This document shows, piece after piece, positions 38,817-47,875 of a DNA stretch of 55,664 bases (its first letter is position 1; every line of letters begins with the position of its first letter). The notes beneath the pieces are model-generated. The model saw only the letters and a list, made by a program, of their open reading frames with translations. It did no database searches and was not told the DNA's origin. Position numbers and translations under genes: made by a program. This stretch comes from a virus. The DNA lies in IMG/VR virus record IMGVR_UViG_3300020020_000035, positions 1 to 55,664 of that record. One strand, given 5' to 3'.

Positions 38817-39910
38817 GGGAGCCTCTTCGGCACCTCGCCGGAAAACGCGCCCGGGAGCACCAGTTCGAGCGCGGCCTTCTCGACCTCGCCGTCCTGGAAA
38901 AAGTTTGCCGCTCGGATCATGAGCTCGGTCTTCTCGTAGATCATGACGCTCGGCGCGAGCACGGTCACCGTCGTGTTCGGCGCCCAGAGCTTTCCCTTCG
39001 GGTCACGCCACGACGGGATGTCCGAGATCGTGTAGCTCGCCATGTTGGCGAACATGCGACCCAGTGCAGCGCGTGCCGCCTCCGGTCCCTCCGACTTCTC
39101 GGCCTGGTCCACCTTGAAGTTCAGCGGGCGCAGCGCCGTCTGGAGCCAGGGGTTCGGCTCCGTGAACTTCGACCCCTTGCGCCCGCGACGCGCGCCCGTG
39201 AATGCGGTGATCTCGGAGTGGTAGTCCTGAGGCGAGAACATCGCCTCGATCTTCGAGAGCGGCTGCTGCCCCTCGACGAAGTCGAAGACCGGGCTACCCG
39301 TCGGGGCCGCGCGCCAGACCTTGATGGCCCCGCGTGGCGTGTTCGTGATGACGCGGTTTCGGAGCTGCGCGAAGTGCGCAATGAAGTGCTGGAGCTTCTC
39401 GCCCTCGTCGAGCTTCACGCGCTCGAAGGGACCGCCGTCGTCGCCCTGGAAGTCGACGTCGAGCCGGAACATCTTCCCGACCCGCTCGATAATGGCCTTC
39501 AGCGGAAGCTTGTTGAACTCGAACGGAAGTTCCGAAGGTGGAGCGCAGCAGTCCTCGAGGACGCCGGGCAGTGAGTACGCCGAGACGTGGACGATCTTCG
39601 ACTCCGGACCGACCTCCGGCGAGACGCCAACGATCGTGCCGGTGAATAGGTCGTCTCCGCCGAGCGTGACCTTCAGCGGGTAGAACGAGAACGGGCGAAA
39701 GGTGTCGCGGAACTCTTTGCGGTCCTTCTCGAATGGGGCCTTGAGCTCCACCGTCGAGTAGGCATCCATCGCGAGACGGATGTTGATCTCCGACCAGAAC
39801 CGGAACTCCGGACCGCCGAACCGGATGATGTCGACGAAGCCGGCGAGCAAAGCGGCCGGGTCGGCGAGGCCCTTCGTCCGGCGCTCGATGACGACGCCGA
39901 CTTGTTCCAT
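38804..39910 (-). CDS. Baseplate hub protein (gpD/Mu gp44-like)
   Basis: This 368-residue protein resembles late control gpD/gp44 hub proteins: beta domains early (VDIIRFGGPEFRFWSEINI), FYPLKVTLGGDDLFTGTIVG, then VLEDCCAPPSELPFEFNKLP and a helical LKAIIERVGKMF. It forms the hub that carries the spike. It sits between the gpN-like and spike genes as in Mu. Confidence 0.85.
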   Translation of the reverse strand: MEQVGVVIERRTKGLADPAALLAGFVDIIRFGGPEFRFWSEINIRLAMDAYSTVELKAPFEKDRKEFRDTFRPFSFYPLKVTLGGDDLFTGTIVGVSPEVGPESKIVHVSAYSLPGVLEDCCAPPSELPFEFNKLPLKAIIERVGKMFRLDVDFQGDDGGPFERVKLDEGEKLQHFIAHFAQLRNRVITNTPRGAIKVWRAAPTGSPVFDFVEGQQPLSKIEAMFSPQDYHSEITAFTGARRGRKGSKFTEPNPWLQTALRPLNFKVDQAEKSEGPEAARAALGRMFANMASYTISDIPSWRDPKGKLWAPNTTVTVLAPSVMIYEKTELMIRAANFFQDGEVEKAALELVLPGAFSGEVPKRLPWDE

Positions 39911-39913
39911 GGG

Positions 39914-41278
39914 TTACGCAGCTTCCCGATAGAAGCGCAATCTCGTGCCGCGCTTCAGCTCCAGGATCTGCGACCCGGAAAGGTTGTTCGACTCGATCAA
40001 GAGGTCGAGCCGCGAGTCCACGGCGCCGTAGAGTTCGGACGCGATATCGAGCAGCGACCGATCCCGGTCGAGCGTGTAGATGCGTTCAGGCGCGAGCGAG
40101 AACGACGTCTCGAGGAGGAACCGGACCGCCTGAGCGACCGCGTTCCGAAGCGCCTGATGGGTAGCGCCAGGGTCGACCTGGTACGCGCCCACCGTGGGGA
40201 CCGCGCCAAGGCTCGTGAAGCCACCGTCACGCCACTCGACGACCGCTTCGTGGATCGCCGCGAGCGCGACCGCCGTGGCTGCCGCTTCCGGCCTGGTGCT
40301 GAACGTGGCGTTCTGCGCGGCGACAACTCCGCCCGTTACGGCGCTCGTTGCGACCATATCCGAGGTGTGGAAGTCGTTGGAAATCTTCGTCCGCCTGAGC
40401 GGGAGCGAAGAGCCGCCGACGCCGAGCGCGTTTCCCGGTTGCGCCTGGGGCGACAGGAAGATCGCTTGCGCGAGGCGTCCGTACGATTCGATCTGCGCCG
40501 CGATACCGGCAATCGCTCGGCCGGGCGCCTGAATCAGATTCATCATCTGCTGGGCGAGCAGCAGCGGGCGCCCGACGAATGTGTCGAGGCTCTCCTGAAT
40601 GAGCGCCTGCCCGTCCGCGAACTCGCGCCGCACGTCGGCCGTCGTGTTCGATACGGCCTGAAGCTCGGCGTTGATGGTGCGCAGGAACTTCCGGATCGTG
40701 GCCTTGATGTTCGCCTTTGCGATCGTGCTCCGGAAGTCGGTCGCCGCATTGAACTGCTGCGCCATCTGGACACTGAAGCCAGAGAGCGCCGTCGTCAGCT
40801 CGTTCTGCCCGTTCGTCGCCGCGTTCGGGTAGACGGCGGCCGTCGTCGTCGAGAAGACCGTGGACACGACCGAGACCCCGCGGCCTCCGACCATGTCGTT
40901 CGTGCGGTCGATGGCCGTGATCGGAACGACGTTGATCGTCCCGTACATCGGGTGCTCGAGCTTCCCGATCCCAGGCTCGCAGAGCGCCGCCTCGTACGCG
41001 GTCGCGACGAGGTCGTGGTCCTTCTCGGGGAATATGGCGCGGATCGGATACTGCCGCGCGCCGAAGCCGCCCTGCTGGACGTAAGCGTCGTTGACCCCTG
41101 GGAACTGGAAGATCGTTCCCCGGAGCGGGATGGTACGCGCGAGATCCTCGTACAGGAACTTGATGCGCGTGCCCTTCGGCGAGGTAAACGCCGCCTCTCG
41201 GAGCCGACTCTCCCAGGACGAGCCGGGAGCGTTCAGGCCAAGGAGACCGGCGACGCCGGGCGGAACGAAGTTAGCCAT
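39914..41278 (-). CDS. Mu gpN-like (DNA circularization N-terminal) tail protein
   Basis: This 454-residue protein has the DNA_circ_N pattern: SSWESRLREAAFTSPKGTRI, TIFQFPGVNDAYVQQGGFGA and ARQYPIRAIFPEKDHDLVAT. A C-terminal LysM-like segment follows (YTLDRDRSLLDIASELYGAV). In Mu this protein sits on the baseplate hub. Start ATG 41278 overlaps the tape-measure stop. Confidence 0.86.
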   Translation of the reverse strand: MANFVPPGVAGLLGLNAPGSSWESRLREAAFTSPKGTRIKFLYEDLARTIPLRGTIFQFPGVNDAYVQQGGFGARQYPIRAIFPEKDHDLVATAYEAALCEPGIGKLEHPMYGTINVVPITAIDRTNDMVGGRGVSVVSTVFSTTTAAVYPNAATNGQNELTTALSGFSVQMAQQFNAATDFRSTIAKANIKATIRKFLRTINAELQAVSNTTADVRREFADGQALIQESLDTFVGRPLLLAQQMMNLIQAPGRAIAGIAAQIESYGRLAQAIFLSPQAQPGNALGVGGSSLPLRRTKISNDFHTSDMVATSAVTGGVVAAQNATFSTRPEAAATAVALAAIHEAVVEWRDGGFTSLGAVPTVGAYQVDPGATHQALRNAVAQAVRFLLETSFSLAPERIYTLDRDRSLLDIASELYGAVDSRLDLLIESNNLSGSQILELKRGTRLRFYREAA

Positions 41279-43517
41279 GTGCTGGGATCGGCGCGACGCC
41301 TGCGCCGCTGTTCGAGACCTTCACGGAAACGTTCTTGCCGCCTCCGCCCTTGGCCTCGGCGCTGACCCCTTGCGGGACCTTCACCTCGAGTTCGACCTTG
41401 TTGGTCGTGGTCGATTCCTGGATGGCGTGCGAGACGCCGGCCATCGGTGACGTCGTGTTCGGCTGCATGGCCGCGCTGTCGAGGTCCATGCGGAACGGCT
41501 GGGCACTACCGGGAAGCGGCTCCTCGCCCGGGATCGGGATCCCGAGGTTGTCACCCGTGAGCGATCCGAGCGCCTCCGCGGTTTTAGAGACGAACCCGAA
41601 GAGCGCTTTCACCTTCGACACGACGGGGTCGATGTAGCTCATCGCCCACGTGCCGAATTTCTTCACGGCTTCCGAGACGAGGTCCCATCCGCCGAGGAGC
41701 TTGAAGAGGTAGCCGATCAGGGCAACGACAGCGATGCCGATCAGGACGTACGGGTTCGCCAGGAGCACGATGTTCAGGGCCGCGCTGGCGGCGTTGACGA
41801 GCCAAGTGACGGCGGCGAGCGCGCCCATGCGAATCGTCGAAAGCAGCGTGCCGGCGTTGTACGCGGCCAGCGCCGCAGTGCCCAAACCGGTGATCGCGGT
41901 CCACGCCGTGCGCGCCGCGCTTGCGAGCCACGTGACTGCGGTGTTCGCAGCGGTGCTGATGGTACCCGCGTTCGTGGCCGCACCGAGTGCGGCGACAGCC
42001 GCCAGACCGATCCACTGGAGCCCGTTCCAGATCCCCTTGGCTGCAGCGCTTGCGTAGGTCGCCGCCGTGTCCAGCCAGAGCGCGGCCGTCATCAGGCCGT
42101 ACATGATCCACGAGCGAGAGGTCGCGATGGACAGGACGGTCGTGATCGCGGCGGCGATCCTGCTCGCGACCTGAAAGGCCGTGAGCGCAATCGTCGCTGC
42201 CCGGATGGCAAGAGACATCGCGTAGAAAACGACGATCCCTTTTCCGATCGTCTTCAGCCACACGACGATGAGCGGCAGGTTCTTGATCGTCCAGGCGATG
42301 TATTCCTTCGCCTTCGATCCGACGAGCTTCGTGTTCGCCGTGACCCACGCCGTGGTGCCCTGGACGATGTTGCGGATGGGCGCACGCGCGACCTTGAAGA
42401 TCTCGATGCTCACACCCTCGAGCGACGACGTGAATCCGTCGATGTCGCCCTTCGTGGCGTCGCGCATGATCGCGGCCATCTTGGCCGTCGCGCCGCCGGC
42501 CTGCTGGAGCTTCCCCTGCAGATCGCCGACCTTGTCGATCCCGTTGTCGAGGAGCGCCGAGATGCCCGCGATCGGGATCTTCCCGAAGATGCCCTCGAGC
42601 GCGCCTGCCCGGTCGGCGCCGCCCATTCCGGCGGTGGCCGCCTGGAGCTGCTGGAGGATCGTGACGGTGTCGAGGAGGTTCCCCTTCGCGTCCTTCGTCT
42701 TCACTCCGAGCTTGGCCAGACCTGCCGCAGCCTCCTTCGTGGGAGCGGACAGCGTCAGGAACATGTTCTTGAGTGTGGTGCCGGCGACGGAGCCCTCGAT
42801 GCCGGCGTTCGCCAGCTGGCCCGCGAGGGCCATGAAGGTATCCATGCTGGCGCCGGCCGTCGTCGCGACGGGGCCACCTTCCTTGATGCTCTCGAACAGG
42901 CCTTCCATCGACGCGCTTGTGGCGTCGGCGGTGCGGGCCATGACGTCGGTCACTCGCTCAAGATTCTTCGAGAGCTGGATCGCGTCCTCGGTCTTCAGGT
43001 TGAATGCGCCGAGAGACTTTCCGGCGATGTCCGCCGCGGTGCCGAGGTCGATCTCCGCCGCTGTCGCCAGGTCGACCACGCGCGGGAGCGCGGAGATCGC
43101 TTGCGTGGCGCCGAAGCCAGCGGAGGCCAGAGACTTCAGCGCCTCGGCGCTCTGCTGCGCATTGAATTCGGTGGTCGCGCCCACGCGCGCCGCGGTCTCC
43201 TCGAGCTCAGCGAACGCCTTCGTTCCCTGTCGTATGCTCGGGTCGAACTTCGCCGCCGCCCCGATCATCGTCTTCTCGAACTCGGCACCGACGGAGACCA
43301 TCTTCGCCATGCCGGCGGCACCGATGACTCCAGCCGTTGCCGTGACCGCCGCAGCTTTTTTTATGCCGTTGTGGACGCCTCCCAACGTGGAATTCACGGC
43401 GCCGAACTGGCTCTTCAGCGACCGCGCCAGGCGCGCCCCACCAGTTTCCATCTTGCGCATCGAAGCCGTGAAGCCGTCGATCGCGCGGAAGGATGTGTCG
43501 ACTGAGAAGCGGGACAT
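41271..43517 (-). CDS. Tape measure protein (TP901 family)
   Basis: This 748-residue protein has a TP901-type core: EFEKTMIGAAAKFDPSIRQG, VGATTEFNAQQSAEALKSLA and ALPRVVDLATAAEIDLGTAA. A long middle with many hydrophobic helices follows (VVWLKTIGKGIVVFYAMSLA and others), then a Gly-rich end. It sets tail length; at about 1.5 A per residue a tail near 110 nm is expected. The start overlaps the chaperone stop (TGATG). Confidence 0.92.
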   Translation of the reverse strand: MSRFSVDTSFRAIDGFTASMRKMETGGARLARSLKSQFGAVNSTLGGVHNGIKKAAAVTATAGVIGAAGMAKMVSVGAEFEKTMIGAAAKFDPSIRQGTKAFAELEETAARVGATTEFNAQQSAEALKSLASAGFGATQAISALPRVVDLATAAEIDLGTAADIAGKSLGAFNLKTEDAIQLSKNLERVTDVMARTADATSASMEGLFESIKEGGPVATTAGASMDTFMALAGQLANAGIEGSVAGTTLKNMFLTLSAPTKEAAAGLAKLGVKTKDAKGNLLDTVTILQQLQAATAGMGGADRAGALEGIFGKIPIAGISALLDNGIDKVGDLQGKLQQAGGATAKMAAIMRDATKGDIDGFTSSLEGVSIEIFKVARAPIRNIVQGTTAWVTANTKLVGSKAKEYIAWTIKNLPLIVVWLKTIGKGIVVFYAMSLAIRAATIALTAFQVASRIAAAITTVLSIATSRSWIMYGLMTAALWLDTAATYASAAAKGIWNGLQWIGLAAVAALGAATNAGTISTAANTAVTWLASAARTAWTAITGLGTAALAAYNAGTLLSTIRMGALAAVTWLVNAASAALNIVLLANPYVLIGIAVVALIGYLFKLLGGWDLVSEAVKKFGTWAMSYIDPVVSKVKALFGFVSKTAEALGSLTGDNLGIPIPGEEPLPGSAQPFRMDLDSAAMQPNTTSPMAGVSHAIQESTTTNKVELEVKVPQGVSAEAKGGGGKNVSVKVSNSGAGVAPIPAHG

Positions 43518-44220
43518 CAGGGCGACTTCGGCTTCGTTCTGTCTCTGAGGATCTGGCGCAGGCCGTCGTAGAAGTAGACGACCTGTTTGAAGGTCAGCGT
43601 CCTCGGGTCCGGAAGCGTCCGGTAGTCGAGAAGGATCTGCGTGAGCATCGTTCGCGCCACGGGCAGGAACGTGTGGGGCGAGTCCTCACGCAGGACCGGA
43701 GGAGCGCCGCGCTCTGCAGCGTCTACGTTCTTCGGCAGCAGCCACCCGTCGCGCCCGTCGATTACGAGCGGAGTGGTGACTACGAGGCCAAAAAAAGATT
43801 CGCGACCGCCTGACAGACCTGGCCGTGCCGGAGCTTCAGAGCTCTGAAGAACGTGACCGGTTTGCCTGTCATCTTGGCCATGATGAAGAACATTCGCTTC
43901 GCGTTGTCGGTCTCGCGGTGTCCGTCGATGGCCATCATGACTTCCATCGTCGGCTCGGGCCACGCGATCGTCTGGCCGCCGGTCGGCGTGAACTCGAAGC
44001 ATCCTTCGTCGTTCACCACTAGTTCGCCGCGTTCGATCGCATCCGTGATGACTCGCTTCTGGTCTAGCAGCGACTTCCGATCCTCGCCGTCGAGGCGCGA
44101 CGGGTCGAGCTTCTGGGACATGCCCATCGCTCGCACCCACTTCTGAAACTCCGCCTCGGCCACATCGGCCGCGACAGGTAGATCGCTTCCGTGTAGAGGC
44201 ACCACGTTCGACACGCTCAC
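43517..44220 (-). CDS. Tail assembly chaperone, frameshift fusion product
   Basis: A -1 slip at 43789-43795 joins the upstream frame (43789-44220, 144 codons) to a downstream frame (43517-43789, 90 codons) to give about 234 residues. The downstream part (TTPLVIDGRDGWLLPKNVDA ... RTLTFKQVVYFYDGLRQIL) has no start or SD of its own and ends exactly at the tape-measure ATG. Such G/GT-type pairs are near-universal just before tape-measure genes, so this is a confident reading. Efficiency is unknown. Confidence 0.8.
43780..44220 (-). CDS. Tail assembly chaperone, unshifted product (Mu gp41-like)
   Basis: This 146-residue protein resembles Mu gp41-type chaperones, with EPTMEVMMAIDGHRETDNAK, RMFFIMAKMTGK and LKLRHGQVCQAVANLFLAS. 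It binds the tape measure during tail building. The last codons contain the slippery site. The start ATG 44220 overlaps the tube gene stop (ATGA). Confidence 0.82.
   Translation of the reverse strand: MSVSNVVPLHGSDLPVAADVAEAEFQKWVRAMGMSQKLDPSRLDGEDRKSLLDQKRVITDAIERGELVVNDEGCFEFTPTGGQTIAWPEPTMEVMMAIDGHRETDNAKRMFFIMAKMTGKPVTFFRALKLRHGQVCQAVANLFLAS
43789..43795 (-). promoter_or_regulatory. Programmed -1 frameshift site U UUU UUG
   Basis: On the minus strand, codons CTT TTT TTG contain the heptamer T TTT TTG within a T7 run. Slipping back one base moves reading into the downstream frame, which is open for 90 codons. Stop TAG follows in the zero frame two codons later. Confidence 0.82.
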
Positions 44221-44600
44221 TGGAGCTCCATCGGTGCGCCCTGGAGCTTGATCGTCGCCGTGCCTTCTGCGGTGTTGTAGGCCGGCTTATCACCGAACTG
44301 CATCTGACCGCCCTGGTAGGTGCGGCCGTCGGCGAGCGTGATGGTCGCTGGCCAGAAGTCGCCTCGCGCCGCGAGCGTGTCGAGGTGCTTCATCGACTCC
44401 TGGACGTTGTCGATCAGGATGACGATCCCGTCGACATCGGACGGCTCCACCTTCTTCAAAAGGTAGGGCTGCCCGCCGCCGCTGATCTTCACCTCGTTCG
44501 AATAGATCCCGGGCTTCAGCGTCGCGCCGGCCTCGGAGGTGCACTGATAGATTCTGCCGTCGAGAGACACCTCTCGGATGGGCCCGCCTACTGCTGACAT
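44217..44600 (-). CDS. Tail tube protein (Mu gpM-like)
   Basis: This 127-residue protein matches the Mu-like tail tube: ATLKPGIYSNEVKISGGGQP, VDGIVILIDNVQESMKHLD, WPATITLADGRTYQG and ending TATIKLQGAPMELQ. It forms the inner tube. A 110-bp gap separates it from the sheath gene. Confidence 0.86.
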   Translation of the reverse strand: MSAVGGPIREVSLDGRIYQCTSEAGATLKPGIYSNEVKISGGGQPYLLKKVEPSDVDGIVILIDNVQESMKHLDTLAARGDFWPATITLADGRTYQGGQMQFGDKPAYNTAEGTATIKLQGAPMELQ

Positions 44601-44710
44601 GCGTGGGGTTCCTTCGTGGAAAACGGGCGCACCTCACCCGCCGCGCCCCGCTCGATTGCGAGGCACGTCAGGAGGCGTGCGCGGACTTCAGGTGTGGGAG
44701 CTCGCGCGCA

Positions 44711-46486
44711 TCACGCGGCGAGCGGCGCGGCTCCGAGGAAGAAGCTGAACAGGATCTCCGCGTCCTTGATCTCGGTGTTTCCCGAGAGGAACGCAGGGAT
44801 CTTCAGGTCGAGCCGATTCGGATTCTGCGGGCTGATGTTCGCCGTCGTGCCGGCCTTGGCCGACTCGGGATCCGCGATGATGGCTGACAGCCCGAGCTGG
44901 TCGAGCATGCGCCCGACCGCAGCCTTCGCGTTCTTCGGCTTCTTCGCCTTCGGGTTGTCCGTCAGCTGATCGTCCGGCAAGAGCGGCGCGCTGGCCCACT
45001 CCTCGGACTCGAAGATCCGCGTCACGTTGTAGACGATGTTCTGGATCTTCACGATGTTCACCACGTAGCGATACGCGGGGTCCGCCTCTCCTGCCGGGTG
45101 GTACATCGTGACGATGTCCGCGAGCTTCACGACGGCGTCTCCGACCGTGATGGTCGAGCAGCCCGCCTTCATGGCGTAGTCGCGCGTTGGGTAGTTCCAC
45201 TGCGAGGCGTCGGCGCCGGAGACGAGTGTCGGGCACGCCTTCGCGCTGTAGCCCGTGGCAGGGTTGTTGTTCGCCTCGAGGATGATCTTCGCCAGCTGAG
45301 CCGACGCAATCACGCACGGGAGATTGGGTGAGCCGGGCGCCACGAGCTGCACGTTGATGCGGTCCGACGGGCGAGCGTTCGGTACGGCGATCGCGTCTGC
45401 CATCGCGGGCTTATTGTCGCCCACGAACGCCATGAGCTGCTTGCGCTCGAGCGCGCCCCAGCGACCTTCGCCGAAGGTCTGGAGGCGTGTGAGGTTCGTG
45501 GTGTCGCCGGGGTTCAGCGCGTTGACGATCATCGTCTCCCACGAGGAACCGACCTGGTCGATCGCCGTCGTGAGGTCCGGATTGATGGTGCCGCCCGCGG
45601 GCTGCGTGAAGACGAAGGTCGCGCCGTTCAGGTCGCCGATGACCTCGAGCTTCAGGTCCATCGCCGACACGCCCTTCCAGGCGGAGGTCATAACGATGGC
45701 CGTGGCCGGGACGGTGATCACGAAGTAGGCGCCGAGACCGAAGTCCGTGGCTCCGTCCGTGACCGTGAACTGGATGCCCGCGACGTTGAAGACCGTGGCT
45801 CCGCCGGCTCCAGGGGTCTGCGTGAGACCGGTCGCGACGACGACGCCGTTGGGGTCGGCGAGCTGCCAGACGCCGCCGTTCGTGACGGCCGATGTGTTCG
45901 TGAGGCGCCAGTCGCCTGGGCGAGGGGTACCGGTCACACTGAGAGCCGTCACGGTACCGTTGCCGGTGCCCGTGATCGCGCCCACCGTCACGGTGCCGTA
46001 CGTGTACGTGACGACGTACGGGAAGTGAGACACGGCCTTCATGGCCTCGCCCGCCTGGCCGCGCACGTAGTTCGCGCTGACCGCTCCCACCGGGAGAGTG
46101 AACTCCGCGGACTCGATGCCACCTGCGCGGACCTTGAACGGGCTCGCCTTGGTGAGCGTGCCCGTGATGTCCACCGCGGCCACCGCAGCAGTTGAGCCCG
46201 GGCCGTCGAGGAGCGGATAGACCGTCAGCGGGATCGACCCGATGCCGCCGCTCTGAGCCAGGAGCTCGCGAGCGCACAGGTACGCGGGCGACTTGAACCC
46301 GAGCTTCGTTCCCACGTCCGTCGCCGAGGTGGCCACGAACTTGGTCGTCGGATACGAGCTTGCCGTCGCGCCCTGGGCGAAGAGGGCGCACTTCTGCGGC
46401 AGGAAGACGACGCTTCCAGGACGCGCGTTCTGATACTTCGCCTCGACGCCGAGGCCTGCCGCTCTCGCGGATACATCGATACTCAT
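44711..46486 (-). CDS. Tail sheath protein (Mu gpL-like) with inserted domain
   Basis: This 591-residue protein has the typical sheath N-terminal (YQNARPGSVVFLPQKCALFA), a core region (MDLKLEVIGDLNGATFVFTQ) and a C-terminal part (LDLKIPAFLSGNTEIKDAEI). Residues about 163-265 look like an inserted beta-sandwich (GTGNGTVTALSVTGTPRPGD, WRLTNTSAVTNGGVWQLADP, GIQFTVTDGATDFGLGAYFV). Such GNGT-type inserts decorate many phage tail proteins. It contracts to drive the tube into the host. Confidence 0.9.
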   Translation of the reverse strand: MSIDVSARAAGLGVEAKYQNARPGSVVFLPQKCALFAQGATASSYPTTKFVATSATDVGTKLGFKSPAYLCARELLAQSGGIGSIPLTVYPLLDGPGSTAAVAAVDITGTLTKASPFKVRAGGIESAEFTLPVGAVSANYVRGQAGEAMKAVSHFPYVVTYTYGTVTVGAITGTGNGTVTALSVTGTPRPGDWRLTNTSAVTNGGVWQLADPNGVVVATGLTQTPGAGGATVFNVAGIQFTVTDGATDFGLGAYFVITVPATAIVMTSAWKGVSAMDLKLEVIGDLNGATFVFTQPAGGTINPDLTTAIDQVGSSWETMIVNALNPGDTTNLTRLQTFGEGRWGALERKQLMAFVGDNKPAMADAIAVPNARPSDRINVQLVAPGSPNLPCVIASAQLAKIILEANNNPATGYSAKACPTLVSGADASQWNYPTRDYAMKAGCSTITVGDAVVKLADIVTMYHPAGEADPAYRYVVNIVKIQNIVYNVTRIFESEEWASAPLLPDDQLTDNPKAKKPKNAKAAVGRMLDQLGLSAIIADPESAKAGTTANISPQNPNRLDLKIPAFLSGNTEIKDAEILFSFFLGAAPLAA

Positions 46487-46502
46487 GGTTCTGCCTCACT
46501 CC

Positions 46503-47204
46503 TCAGGGGGGTGGTGGAAAGTCGATCTGAGCGGCGACGAGGAGCTCTCCTCCGGGGCCGCGGGTGACCTCTGTCAGGACGGACTGCAGCGGCACCGGGA
46601 CCCACTGCGGGGAGAACTCGAGGAAGTCGACGCGGAACGCGATACGCATCGATGCGACGTGCTGCCGCGGTCGCTCGTTGATGGGCGGGCTCTGCGCCTC
46701 GCGGCCATCCCACATGCGCTTCGCGACCGTGCCCGTCATGAGCAGGTCGACGTACTGAGCCGACATCAGGATGTTTCGCGCGAGGAAGCTGGCGCGCTCC
46801 GCCTGCCTCACCGCGAACTCGTCGCCGGGGTCGTGGCCGCCGTCACCGCGTGCGCGCGAGACCGCGTGCCCGTAGCAATCGACGACGAACACGGCGCTCG
46901 TCATCTGCTGATTGACGGTGTTCGACCGTCGACCGTCGACCGCGTCGCTCTGAAACCAGACGTTCACGATGCGCGGCTCGTCCTCGCATCCGGAGTCGTC
47001 CTCCTCCTGCCCCATCCAAAACTGGAACGGGTTGGCGCGCTCCGTGTAGACGCGGAGAGACCAGCCCTCAGCCTCGCGGCCCACCGCCTTCGCGAGCGTT
47101 TCCCAGTTCGCCGACTCGAGCTTGATGATCGCCGCGATGGCGTCGCGGATGATCGTCAAGTTGTCCGACGGCTTCGTCGGGAGCTCGGTGATGATGGCCG
47201 GCAC
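46503..47204 (-). CDS. Tail terminator / completion-like protein
   Basis: This 233-residue protein has the shape of Mu-like gp37/tail-terminator neighbours: a helical start (IIRDAIAAIIKLESANWETL) and then strands (NVWFQSDAVDGRRSNTVNQQ; SAVFVVDCYGHAVS). It lies between the connector and sheath genes. The name is inferred from position and build. Confidence 0.65.
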   Translation of the reverse strand: MPAIITELPTKPSDNLTIIRDAIAAIIKLESANWETLAKAVGREAEGWSLRVYTERANPFQFWMGQEEDDSGCEDEPRIVNVWFQSDAVDGRRSNTVNQQMTSAVFVVDCYGHAVSRARGDGGHDPGDEFAVRQAERASFLARNILMSAQYVDLLMTGTVAKRMWDGREAQSPPINERPRQHVASMRIAFRVDFLEFSPQWVPVPLQSVLTEVTRGPGGELLVAAQIDFPPPP

Positions 47205-47213
47205 GGAGGATGG

Positions 47214-47594
47214 TCAGCGCTTGAAGGCTTCGAGTGTGCAGGTCACGATCCCGAGGCTGCGATCGGGCATCGCCTCGGAGACCTTCGCCGTCGTCGGTCG
47301 ACCGTTGATGTCGTTGAACTCGACGGTCCACGGCTCGCGCTCGGAGTCAGCGATCCCCTTCGGGATCTCGAGCCCGGCCGCGATGAGGTCCCGGATCGAG
47401 ATCGCGATCGTCGCCTTGCGGTTCGTGATCGCGAGTCCCGTCTCCGGGTCGAGCGACACCGCTACGTCGTTCGCGAAGCCGAGGAGCTGCGCCTGCTGGC
47501 CGTCCGGATCGAGGATCCGGATCGGCCAGCTGAAGCCGTTGGCGTCGTGCAGGATCGCGCGAGCATCCGCCTCGGCTTGAACGCGGAGGCTCAC
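47214..47594 (-). CDS. Head-tail connector-like protein (Mu-like)
   Basis: This 126-residue protein has a pattern common in Mu-like phages (FSWPIRILDPDGQQAQLLGF, VSLDPETGLAITNRKATIAI, ending DRSLGIVTCTLEAFKR). It is a probable head-tail joining factor next to the capsid block. It overlaps the next gene by 4 bp. Confidence 0.75.
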   Translation of the reverse strand: MSLRVQAEADARAILHDANGFSWPIRILDPDGQQAQLLGFANDVAVSLDPETGLAITNRKATIAISIRDLIAAGLEIPKGIADSEREPWTVEFNDINGRPTTAKVSEAMPDRSLGIVTCTLEAFKR

Positions 47595-47875
47595 GACTTG
47601 ACGATGGCGCCGCGGGCGACGAGGTCGTCGAATGCGGCCTTGCCCTTGTCGCCGACGCCGAAGTCCGTGGGGGCGATGGGATGGTTTTCCTCGATCACGC
47701 CGCGAGCGCAGGTGACCGAGATCCCCTTCGCGATCACGAACCCAGCCTTCACCTTCGAGCCGTCAGCAACGGCGAGCGCATGGGCCTTCTCGGCTTCCAC
47801 TCGCTCCTTCGCGGCGATGGCCTCGGGTGATTCGGTCGGCGGGGTCGCCTTCTTCTCGTCCTTTTCGCTTGCCAT
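47591..47875 (-). CDS. Small late protein after the capsid gene
   Basis: This 94-residue protein has a charged helical first half (EAIAAKERVEAEKAHALAVA) and a second half with a small-domain pattern (GFVIAKGISVTCARGVIEEN). It starts at ATG 47875, overlapping the capsid stop (TGATG). It is probably a head completion factor by position. Confidence 0.65.
   Translation of the reverse strand: MASEKDEKKATPPTESPEAIAAKERVEAEKAHALAVADGSKVKAGFVIAKGISVTCARGVIEENHPIAPTDFGVGDKGKAAFDDLVARGAIVKS

Noticed and set aside
39902-41365. A 487-codon plus-strand frame
   Set aside because: Antisense to the gpN-like gene; Arg-rich shadow.
42268-43548. A 426-codon plus-strand frame
   Set aside because: It is antisense to the tape-measure gene and has shadow composition (Ser/Ala/Pro/Arg).
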